Counted from the first letter of the stretch, positions 1 through 7,498 are shown. The stretch is DNA of 34,189 nucleotides from an uncultured Lachnospiraceae bacterium (GCA_947174015.1 CAMWHJ010000030.1:1-34189); one strand, 5' to 3'. Notes: generated by a model from the letters alone, not told the origin. Program-made: numbers and translations.

Positions 1-63
1 TAACGGATAATGGAACATTTTTGTTCATAATTTATTTACTCATGCGTTTGTCGTGGGAAATAG

Positions 64-90
64 GGGTGTTTCGGCACCCTTATTTTTTTT
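64..90 (+). terminator. Rho-independent terminator of an upstream gene
   Basis: GGGTG pairs with CACCC around a six-base loop and is followed directly by a T-rich tract. It probably ends a plus-strand gene lying left of the window. Confidence 0.65.
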
Positions 91-348
91 GGAATTTATA
101 AATATTCTATCGGGTTATCTGTATAATAATTTTTCTATAAAAAAGGTATAAAGAATTTCTATGGATTTTAGCAGAAGCAGGCATTGTGGGAATGTGTATA
201 ACTGTCTGGTTTATGGAATTGTGGGCAACATTGTTTGCAAGATGTGGTAAAGGTGTTTTTTCTTTTCCATATCTTGTGAATGGTGTTGTCCATAATGGAA
301 TGGTCAGTTATGCACATTTCCATGATGCGTTATATTTCACTTATAATA
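91..348. other. Stretch without a recognised gene
   Basis: No convincing gene is visible between the terminator and the 3' end of the minus-strand relaxase. A plus-strand reading frame crosses the segment but continues as antisense through the relaxase, lacks a ribosome site and matches no family I recognise. It may be a remnant of the mobile element. Confidence 0.4.
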
Positions 349-1722
349 TTACAAGGCAGGTTTGTTGCCTTTCTCTGGCTGCTTCTGTGCGTTTTTCTGT
401 AAGGTTTCCCGCCCTAAATATTCATTCAGATTTTCCAGTTTTCGGCTTAGGGATTTTATCTCTTTTTCACAGTTTTTATAAGTGGCGGTCAGGTTATTTT
501 TCTGTGTGGTCAGATCTTGATATTCGGCTTTTAACTTGTCAATATTTAAGCCTTTTAGGTTTATGCCTGCCTGCTCCAGCATACGTCTCGCACCGCCATA
601 AAGAATAATCTGGCTTTCATATCTGCGGAAATATGCTTCCGGATTTTTCGCTTTTTTATAACCGATATGGTAAGATCGGTTTGCTTTATATTGTTCTGCA
701 TATTTGATAATTTCACCAAGGTCTTTTATTCTGTGTTCCAGCTCCACCACACTATGTTTCGCAGACTTCCCGGCTTCGGTTTTTACTGCAATTTTATGTT
801 CCAGTTCTGAAAGGGAACCTGCTTCTATATAGTTTTTTGCAGCAATCTTTAAATTCTCTATATCTGCCCAATGTTTCAATCCGGGACTGTTTTGGAATTT
901 CTCGTCAAAGGTATCAATCAGCTTGCGGGCAGAGTAGTCTTTTTTGGGAATAACAGCTTTGCGTTCTTTCTTGCTTTCAATACGTTCTTTAATACATTCC
1001 TTTGTGTATTCCTTTCCCAAAGATTTTGCACTTTCACGCACAAAACGGTCTTTATTTAATGGTCGGAATGAAATGTATTTAGCAGTTTCATCATTCAAAG
1101 TTTCCCTTTTTATTTCATAACCTTTTGCCCTCATCAGAAGTAAAAATTCTTCATAAGTGGAAGCTAATTTTATGCAGAAATTGATGTCTTTTCTTATCTG
1201 TGGTTTTGATGATGTGATGTTCTTATCAGACTGCCATTGGTTGTATTTTTTACTCTGCTTATCGCTTGGGATTATGATGGAAAGATTATGCTCCCTGCAC
1301 AGTTCATCGCTTAACCTTCGTATGCGGTAATAGGACTGTTTGCAGTCATGGTATTTGTCATGTTCGATGTTATCGGCAGCACAAAAAATAATGTGATTAT
1401 GGACATGTCCCTTGTCAATATGGGTAGTGACAACATAAGAATATTTCCCCTCTAAAACCTTGTTGGCAAGCTCTTTTCCTATCTGATGAGCTTCTTCAAA
1501 ACTAACTTCGCTGGGGGCAAAAGCCTGTATCATGTGGTAGGCTTTATTGGGGCTGTTTTCACGACAGTGGTCTAAGGTATATTTAAAGTCAATAGCAGCG
1601 GTTTCGGGGGAACAGGCATAAGAAGAAATCAGGATGCCCTCATCTGTTTTATCCGGGTTGCAGATGTAATCTATTGCTTTATTAACGGTTGCTTTGATAG
1701 CATGGATTTTTGTGTATGCCAT
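349..1722 (-). CDS. Relaxase/mobilization nuclease
   Basis: This is a relaxase of the MobA/VirD2-like superfamily, which nicks one strand at an origin of transfer and stays covalently attached through a tyrosine. The three-histidine metal site is clear as HIDKGHVHNH at residues 101-110. A candidate catalytic tyrosine is Y19 in AIDYI near the N-terminus. The nuclease domain fills roughly residues 1-200; the remainder is charged and helical, with a probable coiled coil near the C-terminus. At 457 residues it looks full length. Its start lies within the 3' end of mobC, a usual arrangement for translationally coupled mob genes. No conjugation (mating-pore) genes are seen, so in this window it could only support mobilization in trans. 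The family is secure; the element type is inferred. Confidence 0.92.
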   Translation of the reverse strand: MAYTKIHAIKATVNKAIDYICNPDKTDEGILISSYACSPETAAIDFKYTLDHCRENSPNKAYHMIQAFAPSEVSFEEAHQIGKELANKVLEGKYSYVVTTHIDKGHVHNHIIFCAADNIEHDKYHDCKQSYYRIRRLSDELCREHNLSIIIPSDKQSKKYNQWQSDKNITSSKPQIRKDINFCIKLASTYEEFLLLMRAKGYEIKRETLNDETAKYISFRPLNKDRFVRESAKSLGKEYTKECIKERIESKKERKAVIPKKDYSARKLIDTFDEKFQNSPGLKHWADIENLKIAAKNYIEAGSLSELEHKIAVKTEAGKSAKHSVVELEHRIKDLGEIIKYAEQYKANRSYHIGYKKAKNPEAYFRRYESQIILYGGARRMLEQAGINLKGLNIDKLKAEYQDLTTQKNNLTATYKNCEKEIKSLSRKLENLNEYLGRETLQKNAQKQPEKGNKPAL

Positions 1723-2012
1723 ACCTGTTTCATCAGCTCCTTTACTTCGTCCATATCTTCCTGATAGATATGGTTGGTACTGTTAATTCGTTTTGCAATC
1801 TGGTTTAAACTGGAGCTTATCCGTCCAAGTTCTGTATTTTAATTCCGTAGGAAACTGTAATCCACGTCATAGACATATCCGTATAAAATGAGCTTCCGCA
1901 GGAAGGCAGATTTGCTTTTCATGCCGGAGAGTTTGAACTTTTCTTCTAGGATATACTGCTCGTCATCATTTAGGTAAAACTGCACCAGATTGGTACGTTC
2001 TCTGTTTGCCAT
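1671..2012 (-). pseudogene. mobC: mobC relaxosome accessory protein, interrupted by an in-frame stop
   Basis: The first 57 codons (starting MANRERTNLVQ) form a MobC-like ribbon-helix-helix protein. A TAA at 1839-1841 stops it after YDVDYSFLRN. Reading on in the same frame gives NTELGRISSSLNQIAKRIN and then EVKELMKQVWHTQKSML, which is the expected MobC C-terminal half, ending at TAG 1671-1673. The whole frame is 113 codons plus stop, the normal family size, so one base change explains the break. An AGGAG site about ten bases upstream supports the start at 2012; a longer upstream ATG has no such site. MobC normally helps the relaxase open oriT. The overlap with the relaxase start suggests the stop could also reduce translational coupling. 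Confidence 0.85.
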
Positions 2013-2046
2013 TTTCAACACTCCTTTTCTGGTTTTGGGTACAAAA

Positions 2047-2080
2047 AACTGCTGTAAAATATTCAATGTTTACAACAGTT
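2047..2080. repeat. Inverted repeat upstream of mobC
   Basis: AACTGCTGTAAA and TTTACAACAGTT form 12-base arms with one mismatch around a ten-base centre, 35 bases before the mobC start. It may be an operator for the mob genes or part of the transfer origin. Confidence 0.5.
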
Positions 2081-2111
2081 GGTTTTAAAAGTTATTCAGT
2101 TTTGGATAGAA

Positions 2112-2425
2112 ATACCCAAATGAGATTGTATCAGTTTTGTGGGAAAAGGTCAAGAAATTCTGACGGAAATGAAGAGGAAAAATCATAAAGAATAAAGAGG
2201 GTTAGGGATACTTCCCTATGGAAATTTCATCATTCGGACAGTAGGCAGGTATGGTAAATTTCAGCCTGTGTGTCATGACACAGGCAGTATTTGCTACGAT
2301 TGTCACGAATTCGGTACAAGAATAGTTATACCCAAATGACAAAAAATACATTGTAGTTACAAGGTTTTCCCATCATTGATTCGGTATAACTAAGGTTATT
2401 GCCGACACTCCTAAAGGGTGTGTCG
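2112..2425. other. Candidate oriT/regulatory region of the mobilization module
   Basis: This gene-free stretch between mobC and the TrmB regulator contains several structures. A perfect repeat GCCTGTGT/ACACAGGC lies at 2264-2285. A second, CGACAC/GTGTCG, lies at 2403-2425. The 12-mer ATACCCAAATGA occurs twice (2112-2123 and 2328-2339), and TTCGGTA occurs twice. Transfer origins commonly sit directly upstream of mobC-relaxase pairs and carry such repeats. No nic site consensus could be recognised, so the assignment rests on position and structure only. Confidence 0.4.
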
Positions 2426-2508
2426 ATAATAAGATTTATTGTTTTTTTATAAATAAAAATAAATAAAAGATATTTTTACTATGTTAATAATTTTGTACTT
2501 GCAGAAAT

Positions 2509-2549
2509 TTTACAAATGATACATAATAGTTGTATAAAATGTACAACTA
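2509..2549 (+). promoter_or_regulatory. Promoter and palindromic operator of the TrmB-kinase operon
   Basis: A TTTACA -35 box and TATAAA -10 box are spaced by 18 bases. A perfect 8-base inverted repeat, TAGTTGTA/TACAACTA with a seven-base centre (2527-2549), covers the -10 box. This is where a repressor would block polymerase, and autoregulation by the TrmB protein is the simplest reading. Confidence 0.6.
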
Positions 2550-2572
2550 ATAGTGAAGGGAATTGAGATATT

Positions 2573-3394
2573 ATGACAATTCAAGAGAATTTAGAAAAGT
2601 TAAATTTTTCAAAGTTAGAAGCACAGATATATTTAGCTTTATTAGGAACAAAACCTTTATCGGCATATCAATTAGCTAAAAAGATAGATATATCGAGAAC
2701 ATCAATATACAATACTTTAGAACACATGTTAGAAAAGGGCATGGTTGAAATGGTACCTAACGATACTGCATTGTATATAGCACAAGAACCTGAAGTGATT
2801 TTAGGAAAAATGCGTTTTGAAATGATAAATGCGATGGAGGAATCGGGAAAACAATTAAAAGATTATCAAGAATTACGACGTGAAAATATTAATCTTGTTT
2901 TCAAAGGATTTGAAACTACCATTTTTAAAGCAAAGGCTATTTTGAAAAATGCTAAAAATGAGGTTTATATTAATGCAGATTTTGATTTATCATATTTTAA
3001 AGAAGAATTCCAAACATTAAAAGAAAACAAAGTCAGGATAGTGGTGTTCTCATTTTATGATTTGGATTTAGAGTGTGACGTGGAATTTTATTCGCACTAT
3101 AGAAATATGAATAAAGAGCATTTGGCATCTAGATTTATGTTAGTTGTGGACAATGAAATTTCATTAATAGCTGATAGGGGGTCAGAGCTGCAGGAATGGA
3201 ATGGAACGGTAAGTAATAATGTTTTGTTTATAAAGATACTATCTGAGCATATACATAATGATATATATTTGCTGAAATTGAGAGATAGATATGGAAAAGA
3301 AATATATGATAACAATTTGTATTTAAAAACAGCTTTTGAAACAAGGCAGAAAGATGAGGTAGAAAATGAGAGTAATAGTATCGGGCTTAATTAA
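2573..3394 (+). CDS. TrmB-family transcriptional regulator
   Basis: The N-terminal part (about residues 8-75) is a winged helix of the TrmB family, with LEAQIYLALLG and SAYQLAKKIDISRTSIYNTL as the recognition segment. The C-terminal part (about residues 105-250) resembles the phospholipase D-like sensor half found in this family, which usually binds a sugar or related small ligand. It overlaps the following kinase gene by 29 bases, so the two are co-translated, and the kinase substrate is a plausible effector. The palindrome over its own promoter suggests autoregulation. Base composition is clearly more AT-rich than the genes to the right, consistent with acquisition. A GAAGGG ribosome site precedes the ATG. 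The family call is firm; the ligand is unknown. Confidence 0.85.
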   Translation: MTIQENLEKLNFSKLEAQIYLALLGTKPLSAYQLAKKIDISRTSIYNTLEHMLEKGMVEMVPNDTALYIAQEPEVILGKMRFEMINAMEESGKQLKDYQELRRENINLVFKGFETTIFKAKAILKNAKNEVYINADFDLSYFKEEFQTLKENKVRIVVFSFYDLDLECDVEFYSHYRNMNKEHLASRFMLVVDNEISLIADRGSELQEWNGTVSNNVLFIKILSEHIHNDIYLLKLRDRYGKEIYDNNLYLKTAFETRQKDEVENESNSIGLN

Positions 3395-4280
3395 TATTGA
3401 AACAACACTAAAGGTCAGAAAATTTCCAATTAATTATTATCCTATTGATTATCCTTTTTTTGGTATAAATTCAGATGTTTCAGGTGTGGCTTATAATATT
3501 GGAAAAGCTCTTTTGGCATTGGGAAATGATATACAAATAACATCTTTTATTGGTGAAGATGAAGAAGGAAAGCGAATTTTATCAAGGTTAAAAGAGGAAA
3601 GAATAGGAAATCAGTTTATTTATCATGAATTAAAAGAGACACCCGTTACGGTTGCATTGTATGATGAGGAGGGTAGAAGACAAATATATTGTGATTTGAA
3701 GGACATTCAGGAAAAAAATATGGATTTTGCCGGATTAGAAGCAGCGATAAAAGATAGTGATTTGGTTGTTTTATGCAATACTAATTTCAACCGCTCATTA
3801 TTAAAAAAAGTAAAGAAGATTGGAAAATTGATTGCTAGTGATGTTCATGTATTAAGTGACATTAATGATGAATATAATAAGGAATTTATGGAATATGCAG
3901 ATATTTTATTTTTGAGTGATGAGCAATTACCATGTAGTGCAGAACAATTTATTTTTGAAATGAAAGAAAAGTATTTATCAAAGATTATAGTAATCGGACT
4001 TGGTAAGAAGGGGGCACTGTTATATGAACGTTCTGAAGATAGAATATATAGATTGGAAGCAGCTCATGTAGGTGATGTTGTGAATACTCTTGGAGCAGGA
4101 GATGCATTATTTTCATGTTTTATAAATTACTACATGAAAGGATATTCGGCAGTAGAAGCATTGACTCGGGCGGAGATATTTGCAGCATTAAAAATTCGTT
4201 GTAATGGTGCAGCAAATGGATTTAGCAGTGAAGATATTGTGGAGAAGTATTATAAAAATAACGATGTAGTTGTGAAATAA
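3366..4280 (+). CDS. PfkB-family carbohydrate/nucleoside kinase
   Basis: This is a ribokinase-like kinase that transfers phosphate from ATP to a sugar or nucleoside hydroxyl. The second PfkB signature is clear as NTLGAGDALFS near residues 240-250, with D246 as catalytic base and GAGD as the anion hole. The substrate-side region SGVAYNIGKAL at 39-49 matches the first signature loosely. The length of 304 residues is normal. The start overlaps the regulator gene by 29 bases and has GAGGT just upstream. The pairing with a TrmB regulator suggests an inducible uptake or salvage operon, and at least one more gene seems to have followed before an insertion. Ribokinase, fructokinase and pseudouridine-kinase roles cannot be separated from sequence alone. 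Confidence 0.88.
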   Translation: MRVIVSGLINIETTLKVRKFPINYYPIDYPFFGINSDVSGVAYNIGKALLALGNDIQITSFIGEDEEGKRILSRLKEERIGNQFIYHELKETPVTVALYDEEGRRQIYCDLKDIQEKNMDFAGLEAAIKDSDLVVLCNTNFNRSLLKKVKKIGKLIASDVHVLSDINDEYNKEFMEYADILFLSDEQLPCSAEQFIFEMKEKYLSKIIVIGLGKKGALLYERSEDRIYRLEAAHVGDVVNTLGAGDALFSCFINYYMKGYSAVEALTRAEIFAALKIRCNGAANGFSSEDIVEKYYKNNDVVVK

Positions 4281-4315
4281 GTAACCTGTATATATAAATA
4301 AGGAGGGGTGAGATT

Positions 4316-4354
4316 ATGGCTAGTTACATATCAAAATACAATGTTTTTGCTTGA
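4316..4354 (+). pseudogene. Truncated third gene of the TrmB-kinase operon (12 codons left)
   Basis: A very strong ribosome site (AGGAGGGG) lies seven bases before an ATG, 35 bases after the kinase stop codon. The frame reads MASYISKYNVFA and then meets TGA. Two bases later the sequence changes to what looks like the left end of an IS256-type element. The most likely reading is a real gene start whose body was removed by insertion and later deletion. A genuine 12-residue peptide is less likely. The product cannot be identified. Confidence 0.55.
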
Positions 4355-4356
4355 AT

Positions 4357-4696
4357 GGGTAGTGTAAAAAAGTTTGTATTTTTGGAAATAAATGGATCCT
4401 TTTTGGTAAGAATTAAGATATGCAAATTCTTATCGAAAAGGAGTATTTTTATGCCAGTAGCAAAAGACCAAATCCGACAGATTATCTCAGAAAACAACTT
4501 AAACAGCGTTACCGATGTCTATGCCTATGCCCTGCTCAGGGACAGTTTCAAAGATATCCTCCAAGAACTTATGAAAGCAGAACTGGACGCCACACTCGGT
4601 TATGAAAAAAACAACAAGGGAGACTTACAGACAGACAACAAACGCAATGGTCATTCCACCAAAAACTTAGTTTGTCGTGACTCAAATCAATTATGA
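4357..4696 (+). mobile_element. IS256-family insertion sequence, left-end fragment
   Basis: The segment begins with GGGTAGTGTAAAAAAGTTT, like an IS256-family terminal repeat, followed by a short leader and the 5' part of a mutator-type transposase gene. The remaining three quarters or more of the element and its right end are missing. The exact left boundary is inferred from where the preceding gene breaks. Confidence 0.65.
4451..4696 (+). pseudogene. IS256-family (mutator) transposase, N-terminal fragment
   Basis: The reading frame starts MPVAKDQIRQIISENN after an AAGGAG site. It continues with DSFKDILQELMKAELDATLG and KRNGHSTKNL, typical of the N-terminal region of IS256-family transposases, which normally have about 400 residues. 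After about 73 residues the match stops and an unrelated tail, VCRDSNQL, leads to a stop. All three DDE catalytic residues are lost, so no active enzyme can be made. The truncation point adjoins other remnants, which points to deletion between mobile elements. Confidence 0.85.
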
Positions 4697-4740
4697 GTTG
4701 ACAAATAAGACAGAAATGGTTATAGTAAGAGCATTAGATA

Positions 4741-4812
4741 ATTGCGAAACTCACTTTGCGAGTTCGCAATCTTGATTAAAAACAAAAAAATTCATCTTGT
4801 TAAGGCAAGATG
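4741..4812. repeat. Two adjacent hairpins in the insertion scar
   Basis: ATTGCGAA-A-CTC pairs with GAGTTCGCAAT with one bulged base (4741-4770). CATCTTG pairs with CAAGATG (4793-4812). A third small palindrome, AAACCT/AGGTTT, follows near 4847-4862. They sit between two transposase remnants and may be element ends or old terminators. Confidence 0.45.
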
Positions 4813-4876
4813 ACTGAGAAATCGAAAAAACAGGCACACTTAATAAACCTCACGAGGTTTGTGAAGCTGGTAAGCC

Positions 4877-5310
4877 CTACGCAGTAACAAGTGGTTTGAG
4901 ACTTCGTATGTATTGATGCTGATGAATTTTATCAGCTAATACAACAGAAACATCCCATTCCTCTGTGCCAGGATAAGCTCGTAGATTCTGCTCTGGATAG
5001 ATGTAAAGCATACGACCCCATTTGGATGTGGTATAGGGAGCTTCACAGGTGCATTTTTGGTGTGGTCGCTGAGTTTGAGGATTGTAATCCCAGACCATTT
5101 TTGGACACACAAATTTATACTTTTTCGATTCCTGAATTTGCGATGAGTTTTCCTTCTGGTTTCATTTCCAAAGAAGGATTTTTAGGACAACAGGGAATGC
5201 CATTTTCTATGGTTTTCTGGAAGAAATAGAAACTGAAGTTTGTCGGAATCATAAATTTCTTGGCAATCTTCAAAAATATTTACCAAAGTGAGTTGTTTTT
5301 GTGATATCAT
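4877..5310 (-). pseudogene. Degenerate DDE transposase (IS1182-like), internally deleted
   Basis: The N-terminus, MISQKQLTLVNIFEDCQEIY, resembles a clostridial DDE transposase group, and an AGGAG site precedes its ATG. The frame breaks soon after. Further pieces are recognisable in order: ENGIPCCPKNPSLEMK, then after a stop and frameshift CPKMVWDYNPQTQ, KWGRMLYIYPEQNLRAYPG, and finally the C-terminal VLADKIHQHQYIRSLKPL. Only about 430 bases remain of a gene normally near 1.4-1.5 kb, so at least two internal deletions and one frameshift are present. The family name is from memory of similar proteins and is less certain than the pseudogene call. Confidence 0.65.
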
Positions 5311-5424
5311 AGAATCATCTCCTTTAGGTGAGATTTTTAGTTGATTAGTCACTTCTATTATACCATAACCGAGAGGAGATATTTTATTTTGCAACAAAAA
5401 ATGTGCCGTATTTATGCGGCTTTT

Positions 5425-5441
5425 GGCGTTTCGCAAACGCC
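5425..5441. repeat. Perfect 7-base hairpin
   Basis: GGCGTTT pairs with AAACGCC around CGC, immediately before the leader-peptide unit. A smaller GCCG/CGGC repeat lies just upstream. It has no T-tract on either side and may be the outer end of the decayed transposon. Confidence 0.4.
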
Positions 5442-5474
5442 TAAGTAGGAGAATAAGAAAAGGAGGGAAATCAA

Positions 5475-5516
5475 ATGTTATCTATAAATGTACGTCGATT
5501 TTATTATTATCCCTAG
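5475..5516 (+). CDS. Putative 13-residue leader peptide
   Basis: An exceptionally strong ribosome site (AAAGGAGGG) lies eight bases before an ATG that opens a frame of only 13 codons, MLSINVRRFYYYP. The codons before the stop are Arg-Arg-Phe-Tyr-Tyr-Tyr-Pro. It is followed by a hairpin at 5532-5564 and a strong terminator at 5601-5631, the usual layout of a translation-dependent attenuator. Such leaders control either ribosome-targeting drug resistance genes or amino acid genes. The gene once controlled may be missing or may be the epimerase downstream. No homologue was recognised. Confidence 0.5.
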   Translation: MLSINVRRFYYYP

Positions 5517-5531
5517 GGAGCTTATGAGAAA

Positions 5532-5564
5532 TCATGGGCTTCCCATTTGTGGTGCTGCCCATGA
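5532..5564 (+). promoter_or_regulatory. Hairpin between leader peptide and terminator
   Basis: TCATGGGC pairs perfectly with GCCCATGA around a 17-base loop, 15 bases after the leader stop codon. It could be a pause hairpin or the upstream partner in an attenuation switch. Confidence 0.5.
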
Positions 5565-5600
5565 GACGCACAGGAGAATGTTTGAGGTTCCGTTTGTAAA

Positions 5601-5631
5601 GTCATCAAGGCAGTGCCTTGATGACTTTTTT
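5601..5631 (+). terminator. Strong rho-independent terminator
   Basis: GTCATCAAGGCA pairs perfectly with TGCCTTGATGAC around a single G (in practice a 3-5 base loop) and runs into six T residues. It stands 101 bases before the epimerase start, so transcripts beginning upstream would mostly stop here unless the structure is prevented from forming. Confidence 0.85.
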
Positions 5632-5732
5632 GCATCACAGCATATGGTAAAGAAGATAAAAGGTATCGAAGTTAATTAAAAGGATGATGTTTTCAGCAAT
5701 AGATTCTAATGGAAATCAGAATGGAGGAAAAA

Positions 5733-6686
5733 ATGGAACGAGTATTGATTTTAGGAGGAAGCTATTTTATAGGAAGAGCCATTGCAGAAGATTTGGTGGC
5801 ACAGGGTTTTCAGGTTACGCTGCTGAATCGGGGAAGCAGACTCGTGGAGAATACAGAACAAATAATATGTGACAGAGACAGGGAAGAAGAATTGAAAGAG
5901 GTTTTAAAGGGGCAGGAGTTTCATTATCTGGTGGATGTATCGGGACTCAATGGGAAACAGGTGGAGGATCTTTGTAAAGCAGTGAATTTGGATACCTTAA
6001 AAGGGGCAGTGTTTATCAGTTCCAGTGCCGTATATGATGTAGAACATTTGTCAGGAAGTTTTGGAGAGGGAGATAGGAAAAAGAAAAATAAATACTGGGG
6101 CGAATACGGTACCAACAAAATAGATGCAGAGCAGGCGTATGAAAAGTGTTTTGAATCCAAAGGCATTCCTTTGACTATTTTAAGACCGCCTTACGTATAT
6201 GGAGAACATAATTATGTTCAAAGAGAAAGTTTCGTATTCGAACATATTTTAATGGCACGTCCGGTGCTTCTTCCGTCAAAGAATCAAAAATTACAGTTTA
6301 TTTATGCAGGGGATCTGGCTGTGATTGTGAGGGAAATGCTGAAAAAAAACCATAGCAGCACAAAGATTTATAATGTGGGAAATAGAGAATGTGTAACTGC
6401 AAAGGAATGGGTACAGTTCTGTGCGGCTGCCATGGGAAGACCGGTGGAAATGGTAACCTTTGACTATGAAAGGGCAGGTGTGGGAGTGCGGGAATTTTTT
6501 CCTTTTCATGATTATGATAATGTACTATGCGTGGACAAGATCAAAGAAATTTGTCCAATGGAAACACCTTTGCAGCAGGGGTTAGAAAATGCTTTTCAAT
6601 GGTACAAGAAGGAGAGAAACGGGATTGCTATGAAGGAAGGGGTTCGAAAAAAAGAGGTGGAAATTTTAGCCATGTTAAATTTGTAA
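5733..6686 (+). CDS. NAD-dependent epimerase/dehydratase (extended SDR)
   Basis: The N-terminus, MERVLILGGSYFIG, carries the dinucleotide-binding glycine motif (GGSYFIG, residues 8-14). The catalytic pair is visible as YGTNK (Y125, K129), and serines at 96-98 supply the usual third residue. The fold belongs to the extended short-chain dehydrogenases that act on nucleotide-sugar or related substrates. At 317 residues the length is normal. The start at 5733 is preferred to an in-frame ATG eight codons earlier because GGAGG lies six bases upstream. The substrate is not evident, and no sugar-nucleotide gene adjoins it. It is preceded by the terminator of the leader unit and has no clear promoter after it. 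Confidence 0.85.
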   Translation: MERVLILGGSYFIGRAIAEDLVAQGFQVTLLNRGSRLVENTEQIICDRDREEELKEVLKGQEFHYLVDVSGLNGKQVEDLCKAVNLDTLKGAVFISSSAVYDVEHLSGSFGEGDRKKKNKYWGEYGTNKIDAEQAYEKCFESKGIPLTILRPPYVYGEHNYVQRESFVFEHILMARPVLLPSKNQKLQFIYAGDLAVIVREMLKKNHSSTKIYNVGNRECVTAKEWVQFCAAAMGRPVEMVTFDYERAGVGVREFFPFHDYDNVLCVDKIKEICPMETPLQQGLENAFQWYKKERNGIAMKEGVRKKEVEILAMLNL

Positions 6687-6860
6687 ATAAGTGGTAATTG
6701 TTCCGATTAGAAGATGATGCCATAGGGAATAACGATTTTTGAAGTATACATTCATCAGCTAAAGTGATAAAATATGGTTTGGAAATCAAGGATGATATGG
6801 ACCGCTTAGAAATCAACTTAAGGTTTATGGAAGATACTTTGGAAAGGATATAGATATGAT

Positions 6861-7232
6861 ATGAAAATTTTAAAGGAGTACTTTGAACGTGTTCCTATGT
6901 GGCTTGTTCTCACAAATAACATTATAGTTGGTATTCTATCCAGTGTTTTGAGCCTAATTGGAGCAATATATTTTTTTGGATTGCTTGAATCATCATTTGT
7001 GGAAAAAGTCATTGGAATAGTTATTTTTGCAGGCATTTTTCTATTGTTTATTGGAACAAATTATGTGATATACAAAATTTGCAGTGTAGTAAGCAAAAAT
7101 AAAAAACATAATATGACATCAAAAAGAGTGATACTGCGTCTTGTAATTGCACTTTTTGTATTAATTACATTAATTCTTTCCTTTTTTATCCTGCCTGACT
7201 TTTGGCTTGCATTAAATAGTTTTTGGTTTTAA
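6861..7232 (+). CDS. Small hypothetical membrane protein
   Basis: The 123-residue product has three hydrophobic segments, at about residues 20-41, 47-72 and 90-112, with a basic cytoplasmic-looking loop (SKNKKHNMTSKR) between the second and third. No family is recognised. A GGAAAGG motif lies about 12 bases upstream. Immediately before it, a frame without an ATG start (ending at 6853, with residues DDMDRLEINLRFMEDTLERI) may be the tail of a decayed gene. The neighbourhood gives no functional clue. Confidence 0.5.
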   Translation: MKILKEYFERVPMWLVLTNNIIVGILSSVLSLIGAIYFFGLLESSFVEKVIGIVIFAGIFLLFIGTNYVIYKICSVVSKNKKHNMTSKRVILRLVIALFVLITLILSFFILPDFWLALNSFWF

Positions 7233-7388
7233 AGAAAACCAACTTAAATTTGTTGATATGAAAAATGGAGCGAAAAATCAGCAATTTGTGACACTGATAA
7301 AACAAAAGATATTTTACAATGGAGTCTGGAACACTAAAGTTTGCCAAGCACCAGAGATATTTCGTTTTTTGAACTCCAAGTATAAAGG

Positions 7389-7439
7389 GCAGGCTGCTTC
7401 CATGTCTATAAAGATATACGGGACATGGAAACAGTCTGC
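7389..7439. repeat. Long imperfect hairpin
   Basis: GCAGGCTGCTTCCATGTC pairs with GACATGGAAACAGTCTGC around a 15-base loop, with one wobble and one mismatch in 18 positions. It lies between the membrane protein gene and the 3' end of the aminotransferase gene. It lacks an adjacent T-tract, so it may be an RNA structure or a small palindromic repeat rather than a standard terminator. Confidence 0.5.
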
Positions 7440-7498
7440 TCTCAAAAATTTGATGGCTTTCTTTGGAAATATCATCTAAAAAAGTTGAGTATTTAACT

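Noticed and set aside
186-608. Plus-strand 140-codon frame at the left end
   Set aside because: Most of it is antisense to the relaxase, it has no ribosome site and its composition is not protein-like.
5488-5679. A 63-codon frame across the leader hairpin and terminator
   Set aside because: It runs through a perfect terminator stem and has no ribosome site; the 13-codon frame with AAAGGAGGG is the better reading.
7258-7479. A 73-codon plus-strand frame after the small membrane protein
   Set aside because: No ribosome site, no recognisable family, and its second half is the long hairpin at 7389-7439.
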